Counted from the first letter of the stretch, positions 53,601 to 63,098 are shown. The stretch is DNA of 64,000 bases from Zeaxanthinibacter enoshimensis (GCF_004362865.1 NZ_SNYI01000001.1:806001-870000); one strand, 5' to 3'. Program-made: numbers and translations. Notes: generated by a model from the sequence alone, not told the origin.

Positions 53601-53632
53601 CGATGAAATGCATGTTTTTATGCATTTCATCG
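53601..53632. repeat. 13-base perfect inverted repeat at the purF 3' end
   Basis: CGATGAAATGCAT / ATGCATTTCATCG with a six-base loop, 3 bases beyond the purF stop. No T run on the minus strand, so more likely an mRNA 3' stabiliser or the remains of a repeat; GATGAAATGCAT also occurs at 53322-53333. Confidence 0.6.
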
Positions 53633-53635
53633 GAA

Positions 53636-55540
53636 TTATGCCGAATAGGCTCGTTCTTTCTTGCCTTCGTAAAAATTGATAAATGCTTTGTTTACAACAC
53701 GATTTCCACCAGGGGTTGGGTAGTTACCGGTAAAGTACCAGTCACCAAGGTTTTTAGGGCAAGCCTTATGTAAGCTTTCTATGGTCTGGTAAATGATCTG
53801 TACCTCTGCGCGTACTTCTTTCGGGCAAAGCAGGGCGGCAATTTTCTCTGAAATTTCATCAGCCGTGAAAGGAGCGTAGAATTCCTTTACATGGTTAACT
53901 ACTTCTTCATCGCTGGTCTTGAGTTGTCCGAGGCACTTTTGATAGATCGCCTCTACCTGGTCCATCGTTCCGCGATCCTTATGAAGTTCAAGGGCAGCTC
54001 TGAATGCCACGAAATCTTCCAACCTGGCCATATCTATCCCGTAACAATCGGGATACCTGATCTGAGGAGCAGATGAAACTACGATGATCTTCTTTGGAGA
54101 AAGTCGGTCCAGGATCCGCAGGATACTTTTTTTAAGGGTAGTACCCCTTACGATACTGTCGTCTATGATCACCAGGTTATCGTCTGGGTTCACTGAGCCA
54201 TAAGATATATCGTAGACGTGGGCGACAAGGTCATCCCGGCTATCGTCCTGGGTGATGAATGTCCTTAGTTTGGCATCTTTAATCGCAACTTTCTCAATTC
54301 GTGGCCGGATCTCGAGTATTTCCCTGAGTTCCTCTGAAGTTATCCCGGAACCAAGTGCAAGGATCTGTTCTTCCTTTTTGCGATTGAGGTAGTTCTGTGC
54401 TTCTTTCACCATCCCGAAGAATGAGGTTTCGGCCGTATTCGGGATATAGGAGAAGACCGTATTCTTCATATCGTAATCGATAGATTCCAGGATCTGGGGA
54501 AATATAAAGCGACCGAGATTCTTGCGTTCTTCGTAGATCTCCTTATCGCTGCCCCTGGAGAAATAGATTCTCTCAAAGGAGCAGGCCTTGCGTTCGCGGG
54601 GTTCAAGGATCTTCTTGATGGCCATGCTACCCGATTTTTTCACAATTATGGCGTGCCCTGGATCAAGTTCCTTAACGGATTCGTAAGGAACATTGAATAC
54701 AGTCTGGATGGCCGGTCTTTCTGAAGCCACCACTACAACTTCCTCATCCTCGTAGTAATATGCAGGGCGTATTCCTGAGGGGTCTCTTAGAACAAAGGCG
54801 TCGCCGTGACCAATAAGTCCGGCCATGGCATAGCCGCCATCCCAGTTCTTGGATGCCTTTTTTAAGATCTTGGCTAATTTGAGTCGTTCCGCGATAAGCG
54901 GCGAGGCTTCCATTTTGGTAAAACCTTCTTTTTTGATCTCTTTATAGAGTTTTGCCACTGCATCATCCAGGAAGTGACCGATCTTTTCCATTACCGTAAT
55001 GGTATCGGCCATTTCTTTCGGGTGCTGACCCAGTTGCACGAGGTTGTCAAACAACTCGCTTACATTGGTCATATTAAAGTTCCCCGCTACGATGAGGTTC
55101 CTGTGCATCCAGTTGTTCTGTCGCAGGAATGGGTGTACGCTTTCTATACTGTTCTTTCCGAAAGTCCCGTACCGGACATGCCCTAAAAGAACTTCCCCTA
55201 TATAGGGAATATATTTTTTCTGCTTAGCGACATCATTGTGGTATTCCGGGTTTTCTGCCAGTGACTGGTTGATCCGGTCATTGATCTGGGCAAAAATATC
55301 CTGTATGGGTTGGGATTGTATAGAGCGAGCCCTGCTCATATATCGCTCTCCCGGCAGCATATCCAGTTTGATGCTGGCAAAACCAGCCCCGTCCTGTCCG
55401 CGGTTGTGCTGCTTTTCCATCATCAGGTACATCTTGTTTACCCCGTAAAAAGCTGTACCGTATTTTTCACGGTAGTATTCCAGGGGTTTACGAAGCCGGA
55501 TCAACGATATCCCGCATTCGTGTTTGATGGCATCACTCAT
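53636..55540 (-). CDS. purF: Amidophosphoribosyltransferase (class II glutamine amidotransferase)
   Basis: 634 residues from ATG 55540 (MSDAIKHECGISL). The nucleophile Cys of class II amidotransferases is Cys9, so an eight-residue propeptide should be removed. Other motifs: GRGQDGAG-like NRGQDGAGFAS, GHVRYGTFG, and the PRPP-binding VIIDDSIVRGTT. About 130 residues longer than E. coli PurF (505), as usual for the Bacteroidota form, owing to inserts and a C-terminal extension. Makes 5-phosphoribosylamine, the first step in purine synthesis. 39 bases downstream of the PfkB kinase on the same strand. Confidence 0.9.
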   Translation of the reverse strand: MSDAIKHECGISLIRLRKPLEYYREKYGTAFYGVNKMYLMMEKQHNRGQDGAGFASIKLDMLPGERYMSRARSIQSQPIQDIFAQINDRINQSLAENPEYHNDVAKQKKYIPYIGEVLLGHVRYGTFGKNSIESVHPFLRQNNWMHRNLIVAGNFNMTNVSELFDNLVQLGQHPKEMADTITVMEKIGHFLDDAVAKLYKEIKKEGFTKMEASPLIAERLKLAKILKKASKNWDGGYAMAGLIGHGDAFVLRDPSGIRPAYYYEDEEVVVVASERPAIQTVFNVPYESVKELDPGHAIIVKKSGSMAIKKILEPRERKACSFERIYFSRGSDKEIYEERKNLGRFIFPQILESIDYDMKNTVFSYIPNTAETSFFGMVKEAQNYLNRKKEEQILALGSGITSEELREILEIRPRIEKVAIKDAKLRTFITQDDSRDDLVAHVYDISYGSVNPDDNLVIIDDSIVRGTTLKKSILRILDRLSPKKIIVVSSAPQIRYPDCYGIDMARLEDFVAFRAALELHKDRGTMDQVEAIYQKCLGQLKTSDEEVVNHVKEFYAPFTADEISEKIAALLCPKEVRAEVQIIYQTIESLHKACPKNLGDWYFTGNYPTPGGNRVVNKAFINFYEGKKERAYSA

Positions 55541-55579
55541 AATATCTTTTCCGTACAAATACCCTGTCTGTGCAAGGTG

Positions 55580-56506
55580 TTACTCTATTTCAATATCAAA
55601 TTGGGTCAGCTCAACAAATTCCTGTAAACGCTGCCCAACTTCTTTCCGGTCCAGGTTCAGCATCCGTTCGGTGCCAAATCGTTCTACGCAGAATGAAGCC
55701 AGGTTGGACCCGTGTATAACGGCATTTCTAAGGTTGTTAAAAGAGATATTCCCGCTCTCGGTAATATGTCCGACAAAACCGCCCGCGAAGGTGTCTCCAG
55801 CGCCGGTTGGATCAAACACCTCTTCCAGTGGCAGGGCCGGGGCAAAAAAGATTCTCTCTTTATGGAAAAGCAGGGCGCCGTGTTCTCCTTTTTTGATCAC
55901 CACGTATTTTGGTCCCATCTCGTGGATGGCAGCCGCTGCCCTAACCAGGGAATATTCATTGGTAAGCTGCCTGGCCTCTTCATCATTGATGGTGATAACG
56001 TCCACCTTTTCAATAACCTTCATCAGTTCAGGCAAGGTAGTGTTCATCCAGAAATTCATGGTGTCCAGTACGATCAATTTTGGCCGCTCTTCCATTTGTT
56101 CGATGACACTTAACTGGATATCGGGGTGAAGGTTCCCGAGCATCACAACATCCGCATCCTTGAAATTATCCGGAACTACCGGTTTAAAATCGATGAGAAC
56201 ATTCGGTTCAGTTGCCAGGGTTTCTCGAGTATTCAGGTCATTTCCGTACTTTCCGCTCCAGAAGAAGGTCTTGCCCCCGGGGACAATTTCTATCCCCGAA
56301 ATATCTATATCCCTGTCCTTTAACAGGTCCAGGTAATCCTGGGGAAAATCTTCTCCCACCACCGAGATGATCGCGGCGTCCAGGTTGAAATGAGAGGCTG
56401 CAAGACCGATAAAAGTTGCAGCTCCTCCAAGTATCTTATCTGTTTTTCCGAAGGGGGTTTCAATGGCATCGAAGGCCACGGTCCCCACTATGAGTAGTTT
56501 CCCCAT
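55580..56506 (-). CDS. PfkB family carbohydrate/nucleoside kinase
   Basis: 308 residues from ATG 56506 (MGKLLIVGTVAFDAI). Ribokinase fold: GGAATFIGLAASHF near the sugar site, catalytic Asp and anion hole in DPTGAGDTFAGG, and the ATP segment VIKKGEHGALL. Phosphorylates a sugar or nucleoside; being next to purF an adenosine- or ribose-like substrate is possible but unproven. 80 bases downstream of rnhA and 39 upstream of purF, forming a probable purN-rnhA-kinase-purF run. Confidence 0.9.
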   Translation of the reverse strand: MGKLLIVGTVAFDAIETPFGKTDKILGGAATFIGLAASHFNLDAAIISVVGEDFPQDYLDLLKDRDIDISGIEIVPGGKTFFWSGKYGNDLNTRETLATEPNVLIDFKPVVPDNFKDADVVMLGNLHPDIQLSVIEQMEERPKLIVLDTMNFWMNTTLPELMKVIEKVDVITINDEEARQLTNEYSLVRAAAAIHEMGPKYVVIKKGEHGALLFHKERIFFAPALPLEEVFDPTGAGDTFAGGFVGHITESGNISFNNLRNAVIHGSNLASFCVERFGTERMLNLDRKEVGQRLQEFVELTQFDIEIE

Positions 56507-56585
56507 TTGCTTTTTCAAAAATTTGGTGCAAATATACGGTTTTGTAATTCCAAAAAGCTCGCAAATGGGAATAATCCCTTCTTAC

Positions 56586-57218
56586 CTATTTGCGACCGAA
56601 GTCTGCCGGGATCTCACCCCAGGCCTTGGTCTCCCATTTTACTACCGGGGTATGGTAAGAATTGGTTTCCAGCCACTTCACTGCACGGTCCACGAGTTCA
56701 AAGAGTTCTTTATTCTTAGCGGACCGCTTCAGTTTACTGTTACACTTTTTACGCCTCACCCAGCTCATGGCCGTTCGGGAGTCCGTATACAGGATACGGT
56801 TACTTTTCTTGGCTTTAAGTAAAGCTAGGCCGTGTACTATCGCAAGGAATTCTCCAATATTATTAGTGCCCTGTGGGAAGGGTCCCTGGTGGAAAAGAGG
56901 TTTCCCTGTCCGGGTATCTACTCCCCGGTATTCCATTATCCCGGGATTGCCGCTGGAGGCGGCATCGACGGCAATTGAATTCAGGTTGGGCGCTCCTATC
57001 CGTTTGATGTCCGCCGCACTTAGACTGCTGCTTTTCTTTTTCCCCCTGTAAGCCGCGTAATTCTTCTTAAAAGCTTCATCGGCGGCCTGCCGACTGTCAA
57101 AGGCCATGTACTGGGCGCCTTCCTGGCCTTTGATCTGGGCCTGGCATTCTTTCCAGCTGGTATAAACCCCCGGTTGCTTGCCTTTCCATACGACGTAAAA
57201 TCTTGGCTTCTTACCCAT
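56586..57218 (-). CDS. rnhA: Ribonuclease H1 with viroplasmin-type N-terminal domain
   Basis: 210 residues. N-terminal 45 residues are the RNA/DNA hybrid-binding (caulimovirus viroplasmin) domain: FYVVWKGKQPGVYTSWKEC. Catalytic domain from about 75: first Asp in IAVDAASSGNPG, Glu in NNIGEFLAI, Asp in LYTDSRTAM, last Asp near IPADFGRK. Degrades RNA in RNA-DNA hybrids. The start overlaps the purN stop by one base (TAATG), so translation is coupled to purN. Confidence 0.93.
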   Translation of the reverse strand: MGKKPRFYVVWKGKQPGVYTSWKECQAQIKGQEGAQYMAFDSRQAADEAFKKNYAAYRGKKKSSSLSAADIKRIGAPNLNSIAVDAASSGNPGIMEYRGVDTRTGKPLFHQGPFPQGTNNIGEFLAIVHGLALLKAKKSNRILYTDSRTAMSWVRRKKCNSKLKRSAKNKELFELVDRAVKWLETNSYHTPVVKWETKAWGEIPADFGRK

Positions 57219-57793
57219 TAGTTGAGCTGCTTATTCAGTAGTTCTTCAATAACACGTGGAAAATGTTCGTATTCCAGCTCATGTACTTTGGCGGCTACAT
57301 CCTCGGCTGTGTCAGCTGCGGCTACCGGGATCTGCTCCTGTACAATGATTGCCCCTTCGTCGTAATTTTCATTTACATAGTGAATGGTGATGCCGGTATA
57401 AGGTTCTTTATTGTCAACTACTGCCTGGTGAACCCGTATCCCGTACATTCCTTTCCCGCCGTATCGCGGCAGAAGTGCCGGGTGAATATTAATGATCTTT
57501 CCGGGGTAGGCCCGGAGTAGGGAATCCGGTATTTTCCACAAAAAGCCTGCGAGGACCACCAGGTCTGTCTCAAGGCTGTTGACCAGGCTGACCACAGCTT
57601 CTGTATTGTAAAGCGCATGTTTATTGAAGTAGAAGGCATTGATACCCAGCCTATCACAGCGATCCAGCACCCCGGCATTCTTCTTGTTGGTGAGCACCCC
57701 CGCAATTTCTACGGATTTTGAACCCTTAAAATATTCATGGATATTTTCCACGTTAGATCCGGATCCTGAGGCAAAGAGCGTAATTCGTTTCAT
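57218..57793 (-). CDS. purN: Phosphoribosylglycinamide formyltransferase
   Basis: 191 residues from ATG 57793 (MKRITLFASGSGSN); an upstream in-frame start at 57820 is less likely. Folate enzyme motifs: ASGSGSNVENI, INIHPALLPRYGGKG with Asn and His, and ITIHYVNENYDEG with the catalytic Asp. Formylates glycinamide ribonucleotide in purine synthesis. Same strand and probable operon as rnhA, kinase and purF. Divergent from acpP, 160 bases apart. Confidence 0.96.
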   Translation of the reverse strand: MKRITLFASGSGSNVENIHEYFKGSKSVEIAGVLTNKKNAGVLDRCDRLGINAFYFNKHALYNTEAVVSLVNSLETDLVVLAGFLWKIPDSLLRAYPGKIINIHPALLPRYGGKGMYGIRVHQAVVDNKEPYTGITIHYVNENYDEGAIIVQEQIPVAAADTAEDVAAKVHELEYEHFPRVIEELLNKQLN

Positions 57794-57912
57794 GCAGTGA
57801 TGACGGGAGTTTGAGGGCAATAATTTTTCTGCTAAATTACAAGTCTTGCATTTAAATTTATTAAATTACGTCACATTTTAAGGTCAGATAGTATTATTAG
57901 ACCAAAGTTTTT

Positions 57913-57920
57913 TATTTTTG
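57913..57920 (+). promoter_or_regulatory. Possible -7 box (TATTTTTG) of acpP
   Basis: Exact TAnnTTTG; predicted start near 57927 gives a 27-base A/T-rich leader. No clear -33. Confidence 0.5.
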
Positions 57921-57953
57921 CCATCGATTTAAATTTTTAAAACCAAAATCATT

Positions 57954-58187
57954 ATGTCAGACATTGCATCAAGAGTAAAGGCTATCATCGTAGATAAACT
58001 GGGTGTAGATGAAAATGAAGTAGTACCGGAAGCGAGCTTTACTAACGACCTCGGGGCAGACTCATTGGATACCGTAGAGTTGATCATGGAATTCGAAAAA
58101 GAATTTGATATCCAGATCCCGGACGATCAAGCAGAGAATATTGCAACTGTAGGCCAGGCTATAAGTTATATAGAAGAAGCTAAGTAA
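57954..58187 (+). CDS. acpP: Acyl carrier protein
   Basis: 77 residues, acidic. Ser37 in GADSLDT receives phosphopantetheine; the flanking helix II is intact. Carries growing acyl chains. Length is standard. Followed after 27 bases by a terminator hairpin and then by fabF, the usual acpP-fabF order, so ACP can be made in excess over FabF. Confidence 0.98.
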   Translation: MSDIASRVKAIIVDKLGVDENEVVPEASFTNDLGADSLDTVELIMEFEKEFDIQIPDDQAENIATVGQAISYIEEAK

Positions 58188-58213
58188 TTTTATGATATCA
58201 TAGGAAAGAATTA

Positions 58214-58256
58214 AAATTATCCATGTGGTAATCCTGCTGCATGGATAATTTTTTTT
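58214..58256 (+). terminator. Intrinsic terminator or attenuator between acpP and fabF
   Basis: Perfect stem AAATTATCCATG / CATGGATAATTT, 14-base loop, T run of eight. Placed within what is normally a single operon. Confidence 0.8.
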
Positions 58257-58297
58257 ATTTTTCACTTGTTTAGGCAGCAAACTAAAAAATTGATTCA

Positions 58298-59548
58298 ATG
58301 CAATTAAAGCGAGTTGTAGTTACTGGTCTTGGTGCCCTTACCCCCATCGGGAATACCTTGGAAGAATATTGGGAAGGATTGAAGAGTGGGAAGAGCGGTA
58401 GCGCCCCGATCACCTATTACGACACAGAGAAATTCAAGACGAAATTTGCCTGTGAATTAAAAAATTACAATCCGGAAGATTATTTTGACAGGAAAGAAGC
58501 ACGTAAACTGGACAGGTTTGCGCAATACGCTTTGGTGTCCTCCGATGAAGCGATCGCAGATTCAGGTTTAGACCTGGACGCAATCGATAAATTCAGGGTT
58601 GGTGTAATCTGGGGTGCCGGTATAGGTGGCCTGGAGACATTTCAGCAGGAGGTGCTCAATTACGCCGCCGGTGATGGAACGCCAAGGTTTAATCCCTTCT
58701 TTATACCTAAGATGATCGCGGATATCGCTCCGGGAAATATCTCTATTAAACACGGGTTCATGGGCCCTAACTATACCACGGTCTCTGCATGTGCATCTTC
58801 GGCGAATGCCATGATAGATGCCCTTAACTATATCAGGCTGGGGCACTGTGATGTTATCGTTACAGGGGGTAGTGAAGCTGCGGTTACTATAGCCGGAATG
58901 GGAGGGTTCAATGCAATGCATGCCCTTTCTACCAGGAACGAAAGTCCTGAAACAGCTTCCAGGCCATTTGACGCAACCCGGGACGGTTTCGTTCTTGGTG
59001 AAGGCGCAGGAGCACTGGTGCTGGAAGAATACGAGCACGCAAAGGCCAGGGGAGCAAAGATCTATGCAGAAGTTGCAGGGGGAGGACTTTCCAGCGACGC
59101 ATACCATATGACTGCTCCGCATCCGGATGGAATAGGAGTAGTAAAAGTGATGGAAAACTGCCTTAGGGATGCCGGACTGAAACCTGAAGACGTTGATACC
59201 ATCAATACGCATGGTACATCCACTCCTTTAGGGGATGTCGCAGAGCTGAAAGCGATCAGCCAGGTATTTGGAGAACATGCCAAGGATATCAATATCAATT
59301 CCACCAAGTCCATGACAGGTCACTTGCTGGGAGCTGCCGGGGCCATAGAAGCGATCGCCTCTATCCTGGCCATGGAGCACAACCTGGTGCCGCCGACGAT
59401 CAACCATACAACGGTTGATGAAAATATAGATCCAAGCCTTAACCTGACTCTTAATAAGGCCCAGGAAAGGAAAGTAGATGTGGCTATGAGCAATACCTTC
59501 GGGTTTGGAGGTCACAATGCATGTATCGTATTTAAGAAAATCAGTTAA
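58298..59548 (+). CDS. fabF: Beta-ketoacyl-ACP synthase II
   Basis: 416 residues. Cys165 in TVSACASSAN, His in INTHGTSTPLGD and His in MTGHLLGAAGA form the C-H-H site of KAS I/II; length fits FabF (about 413). Elongates fatty acids from malonyl-ACP. Downstream of acpP beyond the hairpin, and 7 bases upstream of rnc, so fabF-rnc are co-transcribed. Confidence 0.97.
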   Translation: MQLKRVVVTGLGALTPIGNTLEEYWEGLKSGKSGSAPITYYDTEKFKTKFACELKNYNPEDYFDRKEARKLDRFAQYALVSSDEAIADSGLDLDAIDKFRVGVIWGAGIGGLETFQQEVLNYAAGDGTPRFNPFFIPKMIADIAPGNISIKHGFMGPNYTTVSACASSANAMIDALNYIRLGHCDVIVTGGSEAAVTIAGMGGFNAMHALSTRNESPETASRPFDATRDGFVLGEGAGALVLEEYEHAKARGAKIYAEVAGGGLSSDAYHMTAPHPDGIGVVKVMENCLRDAGLKPEDVDTINTHGTSTPLGDVAELKAISQVFGEHAKDININSTKSMTGHLLGAAGAIEAIASILAMEHNLVPPTINHTTVDENIDPSLNLTLNKAQERKVDVAMSNTFGFGGHNACIVFKKIS

Positions 59549-59555
59549 ACAACGA

Positions 59556-60296
59556 ATGTCATTTACAGCCAATATATTCAATTCCCATTCTAAAAAGGAT
59601 GGGGATTTTTTATTGGCGATCACTAAAGTACTGGGCTTCAAGCCAAAAAAATTACCCATCTACAGGAAAGCCTTCCTGCACAGATCGGTAAACCAGAAGG
59701 ATAAGCAGGGTAATCCTATGAATTATGAGCGGCTCGAATTCCTCGGGGACGCCATGCTCGGGACCATAATCTCCAAACACCTGTACAATGAAGTGCCCGG
59801 CGGGGACGAGGGCTACCTCACAAAAATGCGTTCCAAGATCGTCAGCCGGAAACACCTGAACGAACTGGGGAAAGACCTGAACCTGATCGATTTTGTTGAA
59901 AGCAGGATCCCCAAATCCCATTTCGGGGACAATATCCACGGCAATGTCTTTGAAGCCCTGGTGGGAGCCATCTACCTGGACAGGGGGTATAAATATTGCG
60001 AGAAATTCATCCGGGAGCGTGTTATTGAACCCTATGTGGATATAGAGCAGTTAGAAGGGCAGGTAATGAGTTATAAGAGCCTGCTGATTGAATGGTGCCA
60101 GAAACAGAAAAAAGAATTCAGTTATAATGTATACGAGGACAGCGGGAATGATCCTGTAAAACATTTTGCCGTAAAGCTGAGTATCGATGGTAAAGTTATG
60201 GCAAAAGCCAGGGCCACCTCCAAGAAAAAGGCCGAAGAAAAGGCTTCCAAGCGCGCATTTTTTGCATTACAGGGCAAAATAAAAGGGGATTCGTAA
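59556..60296 (+). CDS. rnc: Ribonuclease III
   Basis: 246 residues from ATG 59556 (MSFTANIFNSHS), the first start past the fabF stop; the longer open frame inside fabF is not family-like. RNase III signature ERLEFLGDAML with metal-binding Glu and Asp, second acidic pair in GNVFEALVGAIYLD; C-terminal dsRNA-binding domain (about 170-240, AKARATSKKKAEEKAS). Cuts double-stranded RNA in rRNA maturation and sRNA regulation. Confidence 0.95.
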   Translation: MSFTANIFNSHSKKDGDFLLAITKVLGFKPKKLPIYRKAFLHRSVNQKDKQGNPMNYERLEFLGDAMLGTIISKHLYNEVPGGDEGYLTKMRSKIVSRKHLNELGKDLNLIDFVESRIPKSHFGDNIHGNVFEALVGAIYLDRGYKYCEKFIRERVIEPYVDIEQLEGQVMSYKSLLIEWCQKQKKEFSYNVYEDSGNDPVKHFAVKLSIDGKVMAKARATSKKKAEEKASKRAFFALQGKIKGDS

Positions 60297-60414
60297 AAAG
60301 AATTCGTTAAATTATCAGCTTCAAACGTTTTCGTGCCCTGACTCCCAAATACTTGTTGATCTTAAGCTAGACTTGTTAATGTATTAATCATATATTTACC
60401 GTTTAGGTTCAGGT

Positions 60415-60879
60415 ATGACGACAACTCACAAAATTTTCGAGGAGCTTTGTGAAGAAGAATTTACCCTATGGGCCCTGCACAGCAGCCTGGAAGATCATGC
60501 CCTGGTCTATGCCCTTAATTATTACCTGAAGAGCAGGTTTAAAAGGGCCCCGGCAGACCTGGATATTTCTAAGTCTATAGTCTTTCCTTATTTTGAATGG
60601 AAAGACGAGGCGCATGACCAGTACTGGAGGCTGATCACGAACAAGAGCCGGGTCCGGCAAGACCTGGAGTTCCAGGATTTATTCCGGGATGAGCCGGCTT
60701 TCACGGCCCACCATTTGATACCGGAATACCGTGACGCTGATTATCTGATCAAGATAGAAGGAGAATTATTAGCCTCGGACGAGGAAAGGCTGGCCCAGCT
60801 TAAGAAAATACCTGGGATGATCACTGCTTATCCCGTCAATATTGAAAATTTAAAATCAAGAAAAAATCTAACTTTTTAG
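60415..60879 (+). CDS. IPExxxVDY family protein
   Basis: 154 residues. The motif near the C-terminus is I-P-E-Y-R-D-A-D-Y followed by LIKI, a variant of the family's IPExxxVDY signature with Ala in place of Val. The flavobacterial family of unknown function usually lies just before pyk, as here (4 bases). Small soluble alpha/beta protein without signal peptide. A role in tuning glycolysis is only guesswork from position. Confidence 0.85.
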   Translation: MTTTHKIFEELCEEEFTLWALHSSLEDHALVYALNYYLKSRFKRAPADLDISKSIVFPYFEWKDEAHDQYWRLITNKSRVRQDLEFQDLFRDEPAFTAHHLIPEYRDADYLIKIEGELLASDEERLAQLKKIPGMITAYPVNIENLKSRKNLTF

Positions 60880-60883
60880 GACA

Positions 60884-62314
60884 ATGCCCACTAAGAAAAA
60901 GACAAAAATAGTAGCCACATTAGGACCCGCAACCAGTAAGAAAGAGGTGCTGAAAGATATGATTGAAGCAGGGGTTGATGTGTTCAGGATCAATTTCTCC
61001 CATGCCGATTACGATGCCGTGAAGGAGCGTATCCGTATGATACGCGAACTTAATGAGGAGATGGGGACATATACCTCTATCCTTGCCGACCTGCAAGGAC
61101 CAAAATTGAGGGTTGGTGTCATGTCTGAAGAGGTAGTGGTATCTCCCGGTGACGAGATCAGCTTTCATACAGGTAAGCCTTTTGAGGGAAATGCAGACAA
61201 GGTATATATGAATTATTCTACCTTCCCCAAGGATGTGAACCCCGGGGAACGCATACTCCTGGACGATGGTAAATTGATCTTTGAAGTTGTCTCCACTAAT
61301 AAGAAGGACGAGGTTAAGGCTAAGGTAATCCAGGGTGGACCATTGAAGTCCAAGAAAGGGGTAAACCTGCCAAACACCAATATTTCATTACCCGCTTTAA
61401 CAGAGAAAGACGTTAAGGATGCCATTTTTGCAATTTCGCAACAGGTAGACTGGATTGCCCTTTCTTTTGTCCGCTTCAGCCAGGACCTTATAGACCTTCA
61501 GAATATCATCAAGGAGCATTCCGAGGAGAAGATCCCGATCATCGCCAAGATCGAAAAGCCAGAAGCGGTTGAGAATATCGACAAGATCGTGGCGTATTGT
61601 GACGGACTGATGGTAGCCCGTGGAGACCTCGGGGTAGAGGTTCCCGCACAGGAGGTGCCGCTGATCCAGAAAAAACTTGTACTGCGGGCCAAGAAAGCCC
61701 GTATCCCGGTGATTATCGCCACGCAGATGATGGAAACGATGATCACAAGCCTTACCCCCACAAGGGCAGAGGTGAATGACGTCGCTAACTCTGTTATGGA
61801 CGGGGCGGATGCCGTGATGCTATCAGGGGAAACCTCGGTTGGGAACTACCCCGTACAGGTGATACAGAAAATGACCAGTATCCTGCACAGCGTGGAAGGT
61901 TCAGAATTCATCCAGGTACCTCATGATCCACCTCATATCAGGACCAAGCGATACATAACTAAGTCTGTTTGTTACCATGCTGCGTTAATGGCTAATGAAA
62001 CCAAGGCTAAGGCCATTACAACCCTGACCAATAGTGGGTATACGGCTTTCCAGATATCTGCATGGAGACCCAGTGCTCATATCCTGGTATTTACCTCCAA
62101 TAAGCGTATCCTTACGCAGCTGAACCTGCTGTGGGGTGTTAAAGCGTTCTATTACGATAAGTTTGTTTCAACAGATGAGACCATAGAAGATGTAAACCAG
62201 ATCGCCTGCGATAAAGGCTTCCTGGAAAGCGGGGATATGATGATCAGCCTGGCGGCCATGCCGATCAAAGATAAAGGTATGGTGAACACCCTGAGGGTGA
62301 CAGAGATCGAATAG
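60884..62314 (+). CDS. pyk: Pyruvate kinase
   Basis: 476 residues. TIM barrel with KTKIVATLGPATS, FRINFSHAD, KIEKPEAVENI, MVARGDLGVE, the active-site Lys and Thr region MMETMITSLTPTRAEVND, and SGETSVGNYPV; C-terminal allosteric domain. Makes pyruvate and ATP from phosphoenolpyruvate. 4 bases after the IPExxxVDY gene, 20 bases before an SDR gene. Confidence 0.97.
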   Translation: MPTKKKTKIVATLGPATSKKEVLKDMIEAGVDVFRINFSHADYDAVKERIRMIRELNEEMGTYTSILADLQGPKLRVGVMSEEVVVSPGDEISFHTGKPFEGNADKVYMNYSTFPKDVNPGERILLDDGKLIFEVVSTNKKDEVKAKVIQGGPLKSKKGVNLPNTNISLPALTEKDVKDAIFAISQQVDWIALSFVRFSQDLIDLQNIIKEHSEEKIPIIAKIEKPEAVENIDKIVAYCDGLMVARGDLGVEVPAQEVPLIQKKLVLRAKKARIPVIIATQMMETMITSLTPTRAEVNDVANSVMDGADAVMLSGETSVGNYPVQVIQKMTSILHSVEGSEFIQVPHDPPHIRTKRYITKSVCYHAALMANETKAKAITTLTNSGYTAFQISAWRPSAHILVFTSNKRILTQLNLLWGVKAFYYDKFVSTDETIEDVNQIACDKGFLESGDMMISLAAMPIKDKGMVNTLRVTEIE

Positions 62315-62334
62315 ATCACCATAAGTAAATTGGT

Positions 62335-63093
62335 ATGTGGAATTTAAAGGACAGGAAAGTACTGGTCACCGGTGGCAGTAAAGGCATCGGGAAGGCCACG
62401 GTTAAAGAGTTCCTGGAGCTCGGTGCCGAGGTTCTGTTCACTGCCCGGAAGGAAGTGGATATCCGCACCTTCGAAGAGGAGTTGTCCGGGAAAGGGTACA
62501 AGGTAAGCGGGATGGTAAGTGATGTATCTGTAGCCGAAGACCGGGAGGACCTGGTACGGAAGCTGACCCACGAGTACGGCAAACTGGATATCCTGGTAAA
62601 TAATGCCGGGATCAATATCCGGAAGGCTGCACTGGACTATACCGAAGAAGAATTTTCAAAGATACTTGCGATCAACCTGTTTGCGCCCTTTGAGTTCAGC
62701 AGGCTACTTTATTCCCTTTTACTGAAGGGCACTAAACCTTCGATCGTAAATGTTGCCTCCGTGGCTGCTTCCGTAGATGTTAAGTCGGGCAGCCCCTATG
62801 GCATGGCCAAGGCCGGGCTGCTACAGCAGACGCGCAACCTGGCTGTCGAATGGGCCCAGGACGGTATCCGGGTGAATGCAGTTTCCCCCTGGTATACAGC
62901 AACTCCCCTTACTGAAGCTGTCCTCACACAAAAAGACCGGATGGATCCCGTGATCGCAACCACCCCGCTCCGGAGGGTAGCACAACCGGAAGAGATGGCC
63001 AGTGTCATCGCTTTCCTCGCAATGGATAAAGCCTCCTATATAACAGGGCAGAATATTATCGTGGATGGGGGGATGAGTGTTTCTGCATTCTGA
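62335..63093 (+). CDS. Short-chain dehydrogenase/reductase
   Basis: 252 residues. TGGSKGIGKA cofactor loop, NNAGINIR, Ser in VASVAAS, Y-G-M-A-K catalytic Tyr/Lys, and VNAVSPWYTATP with the final ITGQNIIVDGGMSV. The tropinone reductase-like look (VNAVSPWY) is suggestive but not proof. NAD(P)-dependent, substrate unknown. Follows pyk by 20 bases; convergent with dinB (5 bases). Confidence 0.9.
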   Translation: MWNLKDRKVLVTGGSKGIGKATVKEFLELGAEVLFTARKEVDIRTFEEELSGKGYKVSGMVSDVSVAEDREDLVRKLTHEYGKLDILVNNAGINIRKAALDYTEEEFSKILAINLFAPFEFSRLLYSLLLKGTKPSIVNVASVAASVDVKSGSPYGMAKAGLLQQTRNLAVEWAQDGIRVNAVSPWYTATPLTEAVLTQKDRMDPVIATTPLRRVAQPEEMASVIAFLAMDKASYITGQNIIVDGGMSVSAF

Positions 63094-63098
63094 GAGTT

